40,506 nt of DNA, from contig NZ_VJZC01000031.1 in the NCBI RefSeq assembly GCF_009377185.1, positions 1 through 40,506 of the forward strand, written 5' to 3'. The notes beneath the pieces were generated by a model that was not told the origin of the DNA, searched no databases, and saw only the letters and a program-made list of their open reading frames with translations. Position 1 is the first letter of the stretch. Each line of letters starts with the position of its first letter. Positions 1 to 8,264 of this stretch are shown one piece after another. Made by a program: the position numbers and the translations under genes. This stretch comes from Streptomyces spongiae. Its GTDB lineage: Bacteria; Actinomycetota; Actinomycetes; Streptomycetales; Streptomycetaceae.

Positions 1-57
1 CGCCGGAACCCACCGGCGCGCGCCCGTCGATGCCACCCCCGCGCACAGGAAGGCACG

Positions 58-1458
58 TTGCCCGTGAAGCCGCCCACCGAAGTGCCACCACCGTCGCCGC
101 CGTCGAAGCCGTGGAGCAGCGCACCGCTCGCCCACCTGATCGCCGTGTGCGTCCTGGCACTGGCCCTCGTCGCCACCTCGTCCGCGGTGGGCGCCATCGG
201 CCACAGCGGTGAACCGGCGGCCGCCCAGCAGTCCCGTACGGCCCAGCGGCACTGGGTGAACACCTGGACCGCCATGCCCCAACTCACCGAGCCCGGCAAC
301 ATGCCGCCCCCACCGTTCACCGGGAGCGACGCCGTCCTGGTCGACACCACCCTGCGGCAGACCCTGCGCGTCTCCACCGGTGGGGAGCGCATCCGGCTGC
401 GTTTCTCGAACGCCTTCGGCACCACCGCCCTGCCCCTCACCGCCGTGACCGTGGCCCTGCCCCGGGACGGGCAGGCCGGTGTCAGCGCGATCGAGCCCCG
501 GAGCCTTCAGCGCGTGACGTTCAACGGACGCGAGTCCGCCACCGTGCCCGTCGGCGCCCAACTGGTCTCCGACCCCCTGGACTTCGACCTCCGGCCGGGC
601 ACGAACCTGGCCGTGACGGCCTATCTCGCCGAGGGCCAGAAGTCCCTCGCCCTCACCTCCCACCCCGGCTCCCGCACCACGTCGTACCTCCAGCACGGCG
701 ACCACACGACGGCCGCCGACCTGCCCGGGGCGACCGCCACCAACCACTGGTACCTCCTGAGCGACGTCGAGGTCGTCTCCCGCGCCACCACGGCCGCCGT
801 CGCCGTCCTGGGCGACTCGCTGACCGACGGCCGCGGTTCCACGACCAACGGCAACAACCGCTGGCCCGACCAGTTCTTCGACCGGCTCCAGGCGTACCCC
901 GCCACCACCGACGTCGCCGTCCTGAACCAGGCCGCGGGTGGCAACCGCATCCTCAACGACGGCCTCGGCCCCAACGTCCTGGCCCGCCTCGACCGCGACA
1001 TCCTCGCCCGCAGCGGTGTCGCCTGGCTGATCGTCTTCGAGGGGATCAACGACCTCGGCACCGCCGCGGCCACCGAGGGCGCCCAGCGCGCCGTCACCGC
1101 CGACCTCATCGCCGCCTACGAGCAGATCGTCGTCCGCGCGCACGCGCAGGGCATCCGCGTGTACGGCGCGACGCTCCTGCCGTTCGGCGGCAACACCCCG
1201 TACGACGACCCCGCCGGGCTCCGCGAGACCTCACGGCAGGCCGTCAACGACTGGATCCGCACCAGCGGCACCTTCGACGCGGTCGTCGACCTCGACCGCG
1301 CGGTACGCGACCCGAGTGACCCGCGCCGCCTGCGCGCCGAACTCCACGACGGGGACTGGCTGCACCTCAACCCCGAGGGCTACCGGACCCTGGCCGCCGC
1401 CGTACCCACCCGGCTCTTCCGCACTCCGCCCCGGCCTTCCGGTCTCACCGCCGACTGA
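58..1458 (+). CDS. Secreted SGNH/GDSL-family hydrolase
   Basis: This is a probable extracellular esterase or lipase of the SGNH superfamily, 466 residues. The four family blocks are visible: GDSLT with the nucleophile Ser (about residue 253), the Gly block AAGGNR, the Asn block GIND, and the C-terminal DWLHLN carrying the catalytic Asp and His. A hydrophobic segment near residues 25-47 looks like a signal peptide or anchor, so the enzyme probably acts outside the membrane. About 190 residues precede the catalytic domain and look like a beta-rich N-terminal domain, as is common in actinobacterial members. I chose the TTG start because AGGAAGG lies five bases upstream; an ATG at 30 is in another frame. 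The substrate cannot be read from the sequence. Confidence 0.85.
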   Translation: MPVKPPTEVPPPSPPSKPWSSAPLAHLIAVCVLALALVATSSAVGAIGHSGEPAAAQQSRTAQRHWVNTWTAMPQLTEPGNMPPPPFTGSDAVLVDTTLRQTLRVSTGGERIRLRFSNAFGTTALPLTAVTVALPRDGQAGVSAIEPRSLQRVTFNGRESATVPVGAQLVSDPLDFDLRPGTNLAVTAYLAEGQKSLALTSHPGSRTTSYLQHGDHTTAADLPGATATNHWYLLSDVEVVSRATTAAVAVLGDSLTDGRGSTTNGNNRWPDQFFDRLQAYPATTDVAVLNQAAGGNRILNDGLGPNVLARLDRDILARSGVAWLIVFEGINDLGTAAATEGAQRAVTADLIAAYEQIVVRAHAQGIRVYGATLLPFGGNTPYDDPAGLRETSRQAVNDWIRTSGTFDAVVDLDRAVRDPSDPRRLRAELHDGDWLHLNPEGYRTLAAAVPTRLFRTPPRPSGLTAD

Positions 1459-1539
1459 GTCCGCCGACTGAGTCCGGGCCCTACTCCCGGTGCCGGATTC
1501 AACTTGATGTGGGTCCTTGGCGGGACCATTCTTGGGCAT

Positions 1540-3945
1540 ATGGTGACGCCTCCGCGCGACGACGAGCGGACGGCCCCGGCCGGTGACGCCATGGCTGTGG
1601 TCGACGTGCACGGCATCGTCACGGGCTGGAGCGAGGGGGCCCGTCTGCTGACCGGGTACCCGGCCGACGAGGTCACCGGCCGGCCGGCGGCGGAGCTGCT
1701 GGAGGCGGACGCGGCGGAAACCTGGCGCAGGCTGCGCCAGGACGCGGTGGCCGTACCCGTACGCCACCGCGACGGAGGGACCGTCGAGCTGACGCTGCGC
1801 GCCTGCGCACTCCACGGGGCGCGGGCGGAGTACGTGATCACCGCCTCGCCGTCGGACGCGTGGGAGCGGAACCTGGGCGACCTGGCGTTCCAGCAGGCGT
1901 CCATGTCGATGTCCGTCTTCGACACCGGGCAGCACTACCTGCGGATGAACGACTGGGCGTGCCGGATCATGGGGCAGCCCTGGGAGGTGTTCCGGCACCG
2001 GTACTTCCCGGACACCGTCGAGGACGCCGAGCACAGCCGGGGCTTCAGGCGCCATCTGGAGATCGTGGTGGAGACCGGGCAGCCGGTCCAGTACGAGAGC
2101 TGGACCCGCGCGCCCTCCGGCCGGCGCATGCATGCCTGGCACTTCGAGATGTGGCCGGTGCGGGGCCACTCCGGGGAACTGCTCGGCACCGCGCTCGCCG
2201 GGTTCGACAGCAGCGAGCAGCACTGGGCGCGGCAGCGCCTGGCCCTGCTGAACGAGGCCGCCGGCGCCATCGGGGCCAAGCTGGACGTCGTGCACACCGC
2301 CCAGCAACTGGCCGAGCTGGTCGTGCCCCGGCTCTCGGACTTCGCCAGCGTGGACCTGCTGGACTCGGTCCTGGAGGGCGAGGAGCCGGCCGTGGGTGCC
2401 GTGGACGCCGTCGTGGAGTTGCGCCGGGTGGCGCACCACTCCCTCAACCCGGGGGTGCCGGAGGCCGCGATCGACCTGGGTGCGGCGGACGTCTACCCGC
2501 CCTCGTCACCGCCCGCACGCGCACTGGCGAGCGGAGAGGTGGTGCTCACCCGGACCGGCTCGCCGGACCTCGACGCGTGGTTCGCTCGGCACGACGCCCG
2601 GTCCGACAAGATGCGGGAGGCGGAGGGCCACGAGATCTCGCTGATGGCGGTGCCCCTGGTGGCGCGCGGCACGACGCTGGGTGTGGCGGTCTTCGTACGG
2701 CTGCTGACCCCGGAGGCTCCCGACCCCTTCGACCAGGACGACGTGTCCCTGGCGCAGGAGCTGGCCAGCCGGGCGGCCGTGTGCGTGGACAACGCCCGCC
2801 GCTACACGAAGGAGCGGACCACGGCGCTCGCCCTGCAGCGCAGCCTGCTGCCGCAGGCCGTCGGGGGAGAGGCCGCCGTCGAGTTCGCCTCCCGCTATCT
2901 GCCGGCGCTGTCACAGGCGGGCGTGGGCGGCGACTGGTTCGACGTGATCCCGCTGTCGGGCACCCGGGTGGCGCTGGTCGTCGGTGACGTCGTCGGCCAC
3001 GGCATCCACGCCTCCGTGACCATGGGCCGGCTCCGTACGGCCGTGTGGACGCTGGCCGATGTCGACCTCCCGCCCGACGAACTGCTCACCCACCTCGACG
3101 ACCTGGTCGGACACCTCGCCACCGCCGAGAGCGGGACCGGCGGGGAGATCGGTGCGACCTGTCTGTACGCCGTCTACGACCCGGTGTCCCGGAACTGCAC
3201 GATCGCCTCCGCCGGCCATCCGCCACCGGCCGTGGTCCTCCCCGACGGAACGGTGAAGGTCGTCGAGGTGGCCGCAGGCCCGCTGCTAGGTGTGGGCGGG
3301 CTGCCGTTCGAGGCCACCGAGCTGGAGCTGCCGGAAGGCTCGGTCCTCGCCCTCTACACGGACGGTCTCGTCGAGGCCCGTACCGTCGACGTGGACGCGG
3401 GCACCGCCGCCCTGTGCTCCGCCCTGGCGGTCCCGGCCGAGAGCCTCGAAGCCATGTGCGACACCGTTCTGAAGTCCCTCCTGCCCGACAACCCCGCCGA
3501 CGACGTGGCCCTCCTGATCGCCCGCACCCGCGCCCTGGACGCCGAACAGGTGGCCGTGTGGGACCTGCCCTCCGATCCGGCGATGGTGGCGACGGCCCGC
3601 CAGCACGCCTCCGAGCAGCTGACGCTCTGGGGTCTCGACGAGGCCGCCTTCGTCACCGAACTCGTGGTGAGTGAACTGGTCACCAACGCCATCCGCTACG
3701 GCGGCTCGCCCATCCAGCTGCGCCTCATCCGCGACCGCTCCCTCATCTGCGAGGTCTCCGACGCCAGCAGCACCTCGCCCCACCTGCGCCGCGCCCGTAC
3801 CTACGACGAGGGTGGCCGTGGCCTCCTCCTCGTCGCCCAGCTCACCGACCGCTGGGGCACCCGCCCGAGCGGCACGGGCAAGACGATCTGGGCGGAGCAG
3901 TCGCTGCCCCTCGGGGAGCCGTCACTGGCTGCCTTCGGTCTCTGA
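1540..3945 (+). CDS. PAS-GAF-SpoIIE phosphatase with C-terminal HATPase (RsbU/RsbW-like)
   Basis: This is a cytoplasmic multidomain signalling protein of about 801 residues. In order it has a PAS domain (about 10-95), a second PAS-like domain (115-230), a GAF domain (240-410), a PP2C-type SpoIIE phosphatase (430-650; GGDWFDV, VGDVVGHG, ASAGHPPP and YTDGL are clear) and a HATPase_c domain of the anti-sigma-factor kinase type (660-790; SELVTNAIRYGG and GGRGLLL). Such proteins dephosphorylate anti-anti-sigma factors and may also rephosphorylate them, linking a sensed signal to a stress sigma factor. No sigma factor or STAS gene is adjacent, so its partner must be elsewhere. I prefer the ATG at 1540; TTG 1504 and ATG 1507 are in frame but have no better ribosome site. 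Its 3' end overlaps the convergent STAND gene by 24 bases. Confidence 0.9.
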   Translation: MVTPPRDDERTAPAGDAMAVVDVHGIVTGWSEGARLLTGYPADEVTGRPAAELLEADAAETWRRLRQDAVAVPVRHRDGGTVELTLRACALHGARAEYVITASPSDAWERNLGDLAFQQASMSMSVFDTGQHYLRMNDWACRIMGQPWEVFRHRYFPDTVEDAEHSRGFRRHLEIVVETGQPVQYESWTRAPSGRRMHAWHFEMWPVRGHSGELLGTALAGFDSSEQHWARQRLALLNEAAGAIGAKLDVVHTAQQLAELVVPRLSDFASVDLLDSVLEGEEPAVGAVDAVVELRRVAHHSLNPGVPEAAIDLGAADVYPPSSPPARALASGEVVLTRTGSPDLDAWFARHDARSDKMREAEGHEISLMAVPLVARGTTLGVAVFVRLLTPEAPDPFDQDDVSLAQELASRAAVCVDNARRYTKERTTALALQRSLLPQAVGGEAAVEFASRYLPALSQAGVGGDWFDVIPLSGTRVALVVGDVVGHGIHASVTMGRLRTAVWTLADVDLPPDELLTHLDDLVGHLATAESGTGGEIGATCLYAVYDPVSRNCTIASAGHPPPAVVLPDGTVKVVEVAAGPLLGVGGLPFEATELELPEGSVLALYTDGLVEARTVDVDAGTAALCSALAVPAESLEAMCDTVLKSLLPDNPADDVALLIARTRALDAEQVAVWDLPSDPAMVATARQHASEQLTLWGLDEAAFVTELVVSELVTNAIRYGGSPIQLRLIRDRSLICEVSDASSTSPHLRRARTYDEGGRGLLLVAQLTDRWGTRPSGTGKTIWAEQSLPLGEPSLAAFGL

Positions 3946-6804
3946 CACCGACTTACGCCCCGCGCAGGGCGGACGGTAGTCCACGCCGGGGAAATGGTCG
4001 GCCCACTCGGCGCGACTGATGGTGACCCGGACGTACCCGCAGGCGCGGGAGAGAGCGGAGTCCAGGCCGGTGGTCCACAGGTGGACGGTCTGGTCGCCGC
4101 TCGCGGTGATGATCATGCCGTTCGCCGAGAGGTACCGCACGCCCTTGACCGATCCCGCGGGATTGGTGAGGAAGGCTCGTTCGGTGGGACGCGAGCGGTC
4201 CGCCACATCCCATTCGTGCACCCGGCCGTCCTCGCCGGTGGTGACCACGGCGTTGTCACCAGGAGCGAACGCGGCGCCGGTGACCACGTCGGTGTGGCCG
4301 CGGAGCAGGCTCAGCGGGCGGTGGCGGCGAGGGTCGGTCACGTCCCACAGGCGAGCCGTGCGGTCGTCGCTCGCGGACACCAGGGTGCGACCGTCATTGC
4401 TGTAGGCAAGGACGTCGACGAAGTTCTCGTGGCCTCTGAGGACACCGATGGTGGACGGGTGACGTGGGTCGGTCACGTCCCAGAGGCGGACGGTGCGGTC
4501 GTCGGAGCCCGAGGCGAGTGTCCTGCCGTCAGGGCTGAAGGCGACCGGTTTGACGTTGAGGGAGTGACCGGCCAACTCGGACAGCAGGCGGGGGCGGGCC
4601 GGATCGGTCACGTTCCACAAGCGGACGGTGTCGTCGTAGCTGCTGGTGGCGGCCAGGTGGCCGTCCTGGCTCACGGCCATGTCGTAGACGAGCTCGTCGT
4701 GGCCTGTCGGCGTCTGCGACAGGAGCGCGGGACGCCGCGGGTCGGACACGTCCCACAGCCGGAACATCCGCTGGAGGCCGAGAGCCATCAGCGTGTCCCC
4801 GCGCGGTCCGAAGGCCAGCGCGTGGGTGCTGTCGTCGGGCCAGTCGACCACGCTCAGCCGACGGGGACGCCGGGGAACCGCCATGTCCCACAGCTCGATC
4901 CGCCGGTTGTTGCCGGCCGCGGCGACGGTGCGGCCGTCCGGGCTGACAGCCAGCGCGTACCCGACCGGAGAGCGACCGGCCGACGTGATCGACAGCGTGC
5001 TGAGCAGACTGTCCCGGGTGGCTGTGCCCGGTGCCAGACGGTACGCGGCCAGAGCGACCTGAACGGCCAGTGACTGATCGTGCGGGCGCAGCTTCAGCGA
5101 GGCGTCGGCGGCCTGGAGGGCGAGGGCCCGGTGGCGCTGCTCCGTGACGGTGCTCTGGGCATGCACGGCGAAGCCGACGGCGGCTACGGTGCAGAGCACC
5201 AGGATGACCAGGGCGCGCAGACGGCGGACCCTGCGGCGTCCCGCGTTCTCGCTCGCGTCGAGGAAGGCGCGTTCCCGGGCGCTGAGTGCTTCCTTGGGGA
5301 CGTCTTTCACGGCGGCGAGGCGTACCCCGCGGTAGAGGGTGTCGGGGTCGCGGTCCAAGGACTCCCAGACAGCGGTGGCCTCGGTGAGTCCGCGGTGCAG
5401 GCGCAGTTGCTCCCGGTTCTCGCCCAGCCAGCGGCCGAGGCGGGGCCAGCAGCGGATCAGTGCCTCGTGGGTGAGCTCGACATGGTCCCGGTCGACGGTC
5501 AGCAGGCGTGCTCGGGTGGCCTGGTCGACGACCAGCGTGGTGTCCGGTGTGTCGTCGAGTTCGTGGCGCGGTACGCGGCGCTTGGTGTCCTCGGTGCCCT
5601 CGCCCAGGGCGATGAGCCGTAGGAAGAGCAGTCGGGTGATGTGCTGCTGGGTGTCGCTCAGGCCGGAGTGGAAGGCTTCGGCGGTCTGGGCGAGGGCGCC
5701 CTCGAAACCGCCTGCTGCCTGGAACGCGGCGAGGGTGAGGGCGTTGCCCCGCCGACGGTGCCAGGTCTCCAGGAGTGCGTGCGAGAGCAGGGGCAGCGCC
5801 CCGGGCCGGCCGTGGGCGTCGGCCGTGAGGGCCGCGAGAAGGGCGCCTTCGACGGTCAGTCCGGCGCGGGTGGCGGGCTGGACGATCGCCGCTCGGAGTT
5901 CGTCGGTGGTCATCGGGCCGACGGGGACGTGGGCGTCGGCCAGGGCGTCGACCAGATCGGGGAGCCGGGTGCAGTGCGTGTAGAAGTCGGACCGTACGGC
6001 GAGGGCGACGCGGCAGCGGCTGTCGGAGGTCTGTGCGGCGTGCAGGAGCGAGGCCACGAAGGCGTCGCGTTCCCGGGCGCTGCGGCAGAGAGTGAACACT
6101 TCCTCGAACTGGTCCACGATGACGATGAGTTCGTCCGGCGGATTCGGCGAGCGGGCCAGGATCTGCCGCACCACGCGGTGGAGAGTGCGCGGCTCCGAGG
6201 CGAGTTCGGCGCGCAGGGACCCCGGAGTGATGTGGGCGCGGGCCGCCAGCTGGATCGCGCATTCCTCCAAGGGATGCGGGCCCGGAGTGAGTACCAGAGC
6301 GGGTTTCCCGGGAAACGCGGGGAGTACTCCGGCGCGCAGCACCGAGGACTTTCCGGATCCCGATGCCCCGAACAGAACAAGGAATCTCTTCTCCTTCAGG
6401 TGTTCGACCAGTTTGTCGGTGAGATTCTCACGGCCGAAAAACGTGTCGGCGTCGGACTGCTGGAAAGGGGCCAGCCCGACATAGGGCGGAGAGGGCGTCT
6501 CCCCGTCCCGGTCCGGGACCGCGCCCATGGTCCCGGCGGCGCATTCGGCCGCCGTCCTGCGCCAGTTCAGCTCCCATTCCCGCTCGTCCCCGCCGCAGGC
6601 ACGAACGTAGGCGAGGGTGACGGCCAGCGTGGGCAGTTGACGTCCCGCCGCGGCTCCGGAAAGCGTCGCGATCGAATAGTGCGCCCGTCGTGCGAGCTCC
6701 CGGTAAGTGGGACTGCCGGCCTCCTCCCGCAACTTCCGCAATCTCGCGGCGAAATCCAGCAGCGGGCCGCCCCGCGCGTCCAGCGGGCGCTCTCCACGTG
6801 GCAC
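3922..6804 (-). CDS. HTH-STAND NTPase-transmembrane-WD40 protein (nSTAND1-like)
   Basis: This is a large STAND-class regulator or sensor of about 960 residues. An N-terminal helix-turn-helix-like region (about 15-75; TYRELARRAHYSIATLSGA) is followed by a P-loop NTPase with Walker A GASGSGKSS near 145 and Walker B IVIVDQFEE near 227. A single hydrophobic segment (about 528-548) follows, then seven WD40 blades from about 610 to 925, several ending LWDVTDPR. The family uses ATP-driven oligomerisation after ligand binding by the repeat domain; some members act in signalling and others in anti-phage defence. The ligand and output here are unknown. I prefer the GTG at 6804 behind AGAAAGG, because relatives begin near the PRGERPLD segment; an ATG at 6828 is also in frame but lacks a ribosome site. 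It is divergent from the prenyltransferase gene. Confidence 0.85.
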   Translation of the reverse strand: MPRGERPLDARGGPLLDFAARLRKLREEAGSPTYRELARRAHYSIATLSGAAAGRQLPTLAVTLAYVRACGGDEREWELNWRRTAAECAAGTMGAVPDRDGETPSPPYVGLAPFQQSDADTFFGRENLTDKLVEHLKEKRFLVLFGASGSGKSSVLRAGVLPAFPGKPALVLTPGPHPLEECAIQLAARAHITPGSLRAELASEPRTLHRVVRQILARSPNPPDELIVIVDQFEEVFTLCRSARERDAFVASLLHAAQTSDSRCRVALAVRSDFYTHCTRLPDLVDALADAHVPVGPMTTDELRAAIVQPATRAGLTVEGALLAALTADAHGRPGALPLLSHALLETWHRRRGNALTLAAFQAAGGFEGALAQTAEAFHSGLSDTQQHITRLLFLRLIALGEGTEDTKRRVPRHELDDTPDTTLVVDQATRARLLTVDRDHVELTHEALIRCWPRLGRWLGENREQLRLHRGLTEATAVWESLDRDPDTLYRGVRLAAVKDVPKEALSARERAFLDASENAGRRRVRRLRALVILVLCTVAAVGFAVHAQSTVTEQRHRALALQAADASLKLRPHDQSLAVQVALAAYRLAPGTATRDSLLSTLSITSAGRSPVGYALAVSPDGRTVAAAGNNRRIELWDMAVPRRPRRLSVVDWPDDSTHALAFGPRGDTLMALGLQRMFRLWDVSDPRRPALLSQTPTGHDELVYDMAVSQDGHLAATSSYDDTVRLWNVTDPARPRLLSELAGHSLNVKPVAFSPDGRTLASGSDDRTVRLWDVTDPRHPSTIGVLRGHENFVDVLAYSNDGRTLVSASDDRTARLWDVTDPRRHRPLSLLRGHTDVVTGAAFAPGDNAVVTTGEDGRVHEWDVADRSRPTERAFLTNPAGSVKGVRYLSANGMIITASGDQTVHLWTTGLDSALSRACGYVRVTISRAEWADHFPGVDYRPPCAGRKSVSETEGSQ
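4331..4754 (-). repeat. Tandem WD40-blade DNA repeats, about 135 bp period
   Basis: Inside the STAND gene the stretch GGTCGGTCACGTCCCA recurs nearly unchanged at 4331, 4466, 4601 and 4739. The spacing is 135, 135 and 138 bases, or 45-46 codons per WD40 blade. It encodes the conserved blade end and linker WDVTDPR. The regular period and DNA-level similarity indicate internal blade duplication. Confidence 0.8.
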
Positions 6805-6833
6805 CTGTACGCACCTTTCTGGGGTCATTCGGA

Positions 6834-6880
6834 TTGTTCAGCATGCGTTTGTTCAGTTCCAGTCCGTCGATCGTGAACAA
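6834..6880. promoter_or_regulatory. Three-copy TTGTTCA motif in divergent intergenic region
   Basis: TTGTTCA occurs at 6834-6840 and 6849-6855 (15 bases apart, start to start), and its inverted form TGAACAA at 6874-6880. They lie between the STAND gene and the prenyltransferase gene, just upstream of the STAND start. The arrangement resembles a regulator-binding cluster, but no binding protein is known. The rest of the 229-base gap shows no gene. Confidence 0.35.
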
Positions 6881-7033
6881 CGGGCAGCGGCTACAAACGG
6901 TGCATCAGGTCCCGCACCGATGGCCGGAAAACCATCGGAGGCCGGCCGGCGCCGCACCCGGCCGCAGATCGGTGACAGCCGAAGGCGACCGACTTCCCAC
7001 CTGAGCCGCGAACAGACCTTTCTGGGAGGACGT

Positions 7034-8245
7034 ATGAACGCGTACACACGAGAGTGGGCCGGACGGCCGGGCGAGGCCGCGGGGCGTTCCGATTGGGAGC
7101 AGTTGGGCGGATTCGCCGCCGGGCAGTTGGGACGGCTGTGCGACGTGGTCGGGATCGACGCGCCGGGGCGGACCGCCCACCAGCAGGTGCTCTGCGACCT
7201 GTTGGGTCCTGCCGCCGCACGGCCCTTGGCCAGTCCGCCGCCTTCACCGTCGTTCGTCTCCGACGATCACACGCCGGTGGAGTTCTCGCTGACCTTCCCC
7301 GCCGGCGCCGCTCCCGTGCTGCGGGTGCTGGTCGACCCGGGGTGCGCCGCCAGGACACTGCCGGACAACGCCCGGACGGCATGGGCGGCCGTGGGACGGC
7401 TGGCGGCGCAATGGGGGTTCTGCCTCGATGAGTTGACGGGTGTGAGCGACCTCTTCCTCCCGCCGGTGCCGCACGGGCCGCTGACCTTGTGGTGCGCCCT
7501 CGAACTACGGCCGGGCGGCCCACCGGGGCTCAAGCTGTATCTGAACCCCGGCGCGCGGGGCGCGGGGCGGAGCCTGGAGACCGTCGGCGACGCCATGGCG
7601 AGGGTCGGCCACGCTCGGGCTTTCGAGCCGGTGAGGTGCTACCTGAAGTCCCGCTTTCCCGAACGGGCCACCATCATGTTCTTCGCCCTGGACGTGGGCT
7701 CGTGGGCCGAGCCGCGGGTGAAGGTCTACGTCGCCCACCACCACGCCACGGCCACCGAAGCGGGGGACGCGGCCCGTCTCGTGCCCGGGGCGTGTCCGGA
7801 CCGTGTGGCGGATCTGTGCCGCCGGATCGGCGGGGACGAGCCCTTCGGTCGGCTCCCCCTCATCTCCTGCTACTCGTTCACGGGCGCTGACACCGGCCGT
7901 CCCACCGGCCACAGCATCTACGTCCCCGTCCGCGCATACGTCCGCGACGACCAGGTGGCGCGCGACCACGCCGTCCGGCTCCTGGGGGAGTACGGCGTGC
8001 CCAGCGCTCCGCTCGACCGCGCCCTCGCCGCGCTCACCGCTCGGCACCTGAGCGACGGGGTGGGTCTCATCCCGTACCTGAGTCTCGTCCAGGCCGGCCG
8101 ACAGGCACCGCGGATCACGGCCTACTTCTCCTCCGAGGCGTACCGCGTCTTCCCGCCACGGGAGAGCACCGCACTCGTGGTCCCGGCCGACGGCCGCTCC
8201 GCCATGGACCCCACCACCTCGGCCGACGCGTCGGCCGACAAGTAG
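7034..8245 (+). CDS. DMATS-type indole (tryptophan) prenyltransferase
   Basis: This enzyme, 403 residues, most likely transfers a dimethylallyl group from DMAPP to the indole ring of tryptophan. It is a soluble ABBA-fold aromatic prenyltransferase, and its length fits bacterial DMATS enzymes. Recognisable family segments include the LWCALELRPGG and LKLYLNPGARG strand region near 155-175, the PVRCYLKSRFP/IMFFALDV region near 200-220, and a C-terminal LIPYLSLVQ/RITAYFSSEAYR region. The ATG at 7034 follows GGGAGGA by three bases; upstream in-frame codons lack such a site. Nineteen bases separate it from the tryptophanase gene, so the two are probably co-transcribed. In characterised Streptomyces relatives (for example IptA of strain SN-593) prenylation is at C6; regiochemistry here is inferred, not seen. 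Confidence 0.88.
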   Translation: MNAYTREWAGRPGEAAGRSDWEQLGGFAAGQLGRLCDVVGIDAPGRTAHQQVLCDLLGPAAARPLASPPPSPSFVSDDHTPVEFSLTFPAGAAPVLRVLVDPGCAARTLPDNARTAWAAVGRLAAQWGFCLDELTGVSDLFLPPVPHGPLTLWCALELRPGGPPGLKLYLNPGARGAGRSLETVGDAMARVGHARAFEPVRCYLKSRFPERATIMFFALDVGSWAEPRVKVYVAHHHATATEAGDAARLVPGACPDRVADLCRRIGGDEPFGRLPLISCYSFTGADTGRPTGHSIYVPVRAYVRDDQVARDHAVRLLGEYGVPSAPLDRALAALTARHLSDGVGLIPYLSLVQAGRQAPRITAYFSSEAYRVFPPRESTALVVPADGRSAMDPTTSADASADK

Positions 8246-8264
8246 CCCGAAAGGACCATCGACC

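Noticed and set aside
1..57. CGCCGG-AACCCA-CCGGCG hairpin at the window edge
   Set aside because: It may be a terminator of a gene outside the window, but there is too little context to annotate it.
1231..2439. A 402-codon minus-strand frame opposite the SGNH and SpoIIE genes
   Set aside because: It crosses two well-supported genes and shows no family motif.
6707..7033. A longer N-terminus for the prenyltransferase
   Set aside because: The added residues do not resemble the family, overlap the divergent STAND gene, and a strong ribosome site precedes the ATG at 7034.
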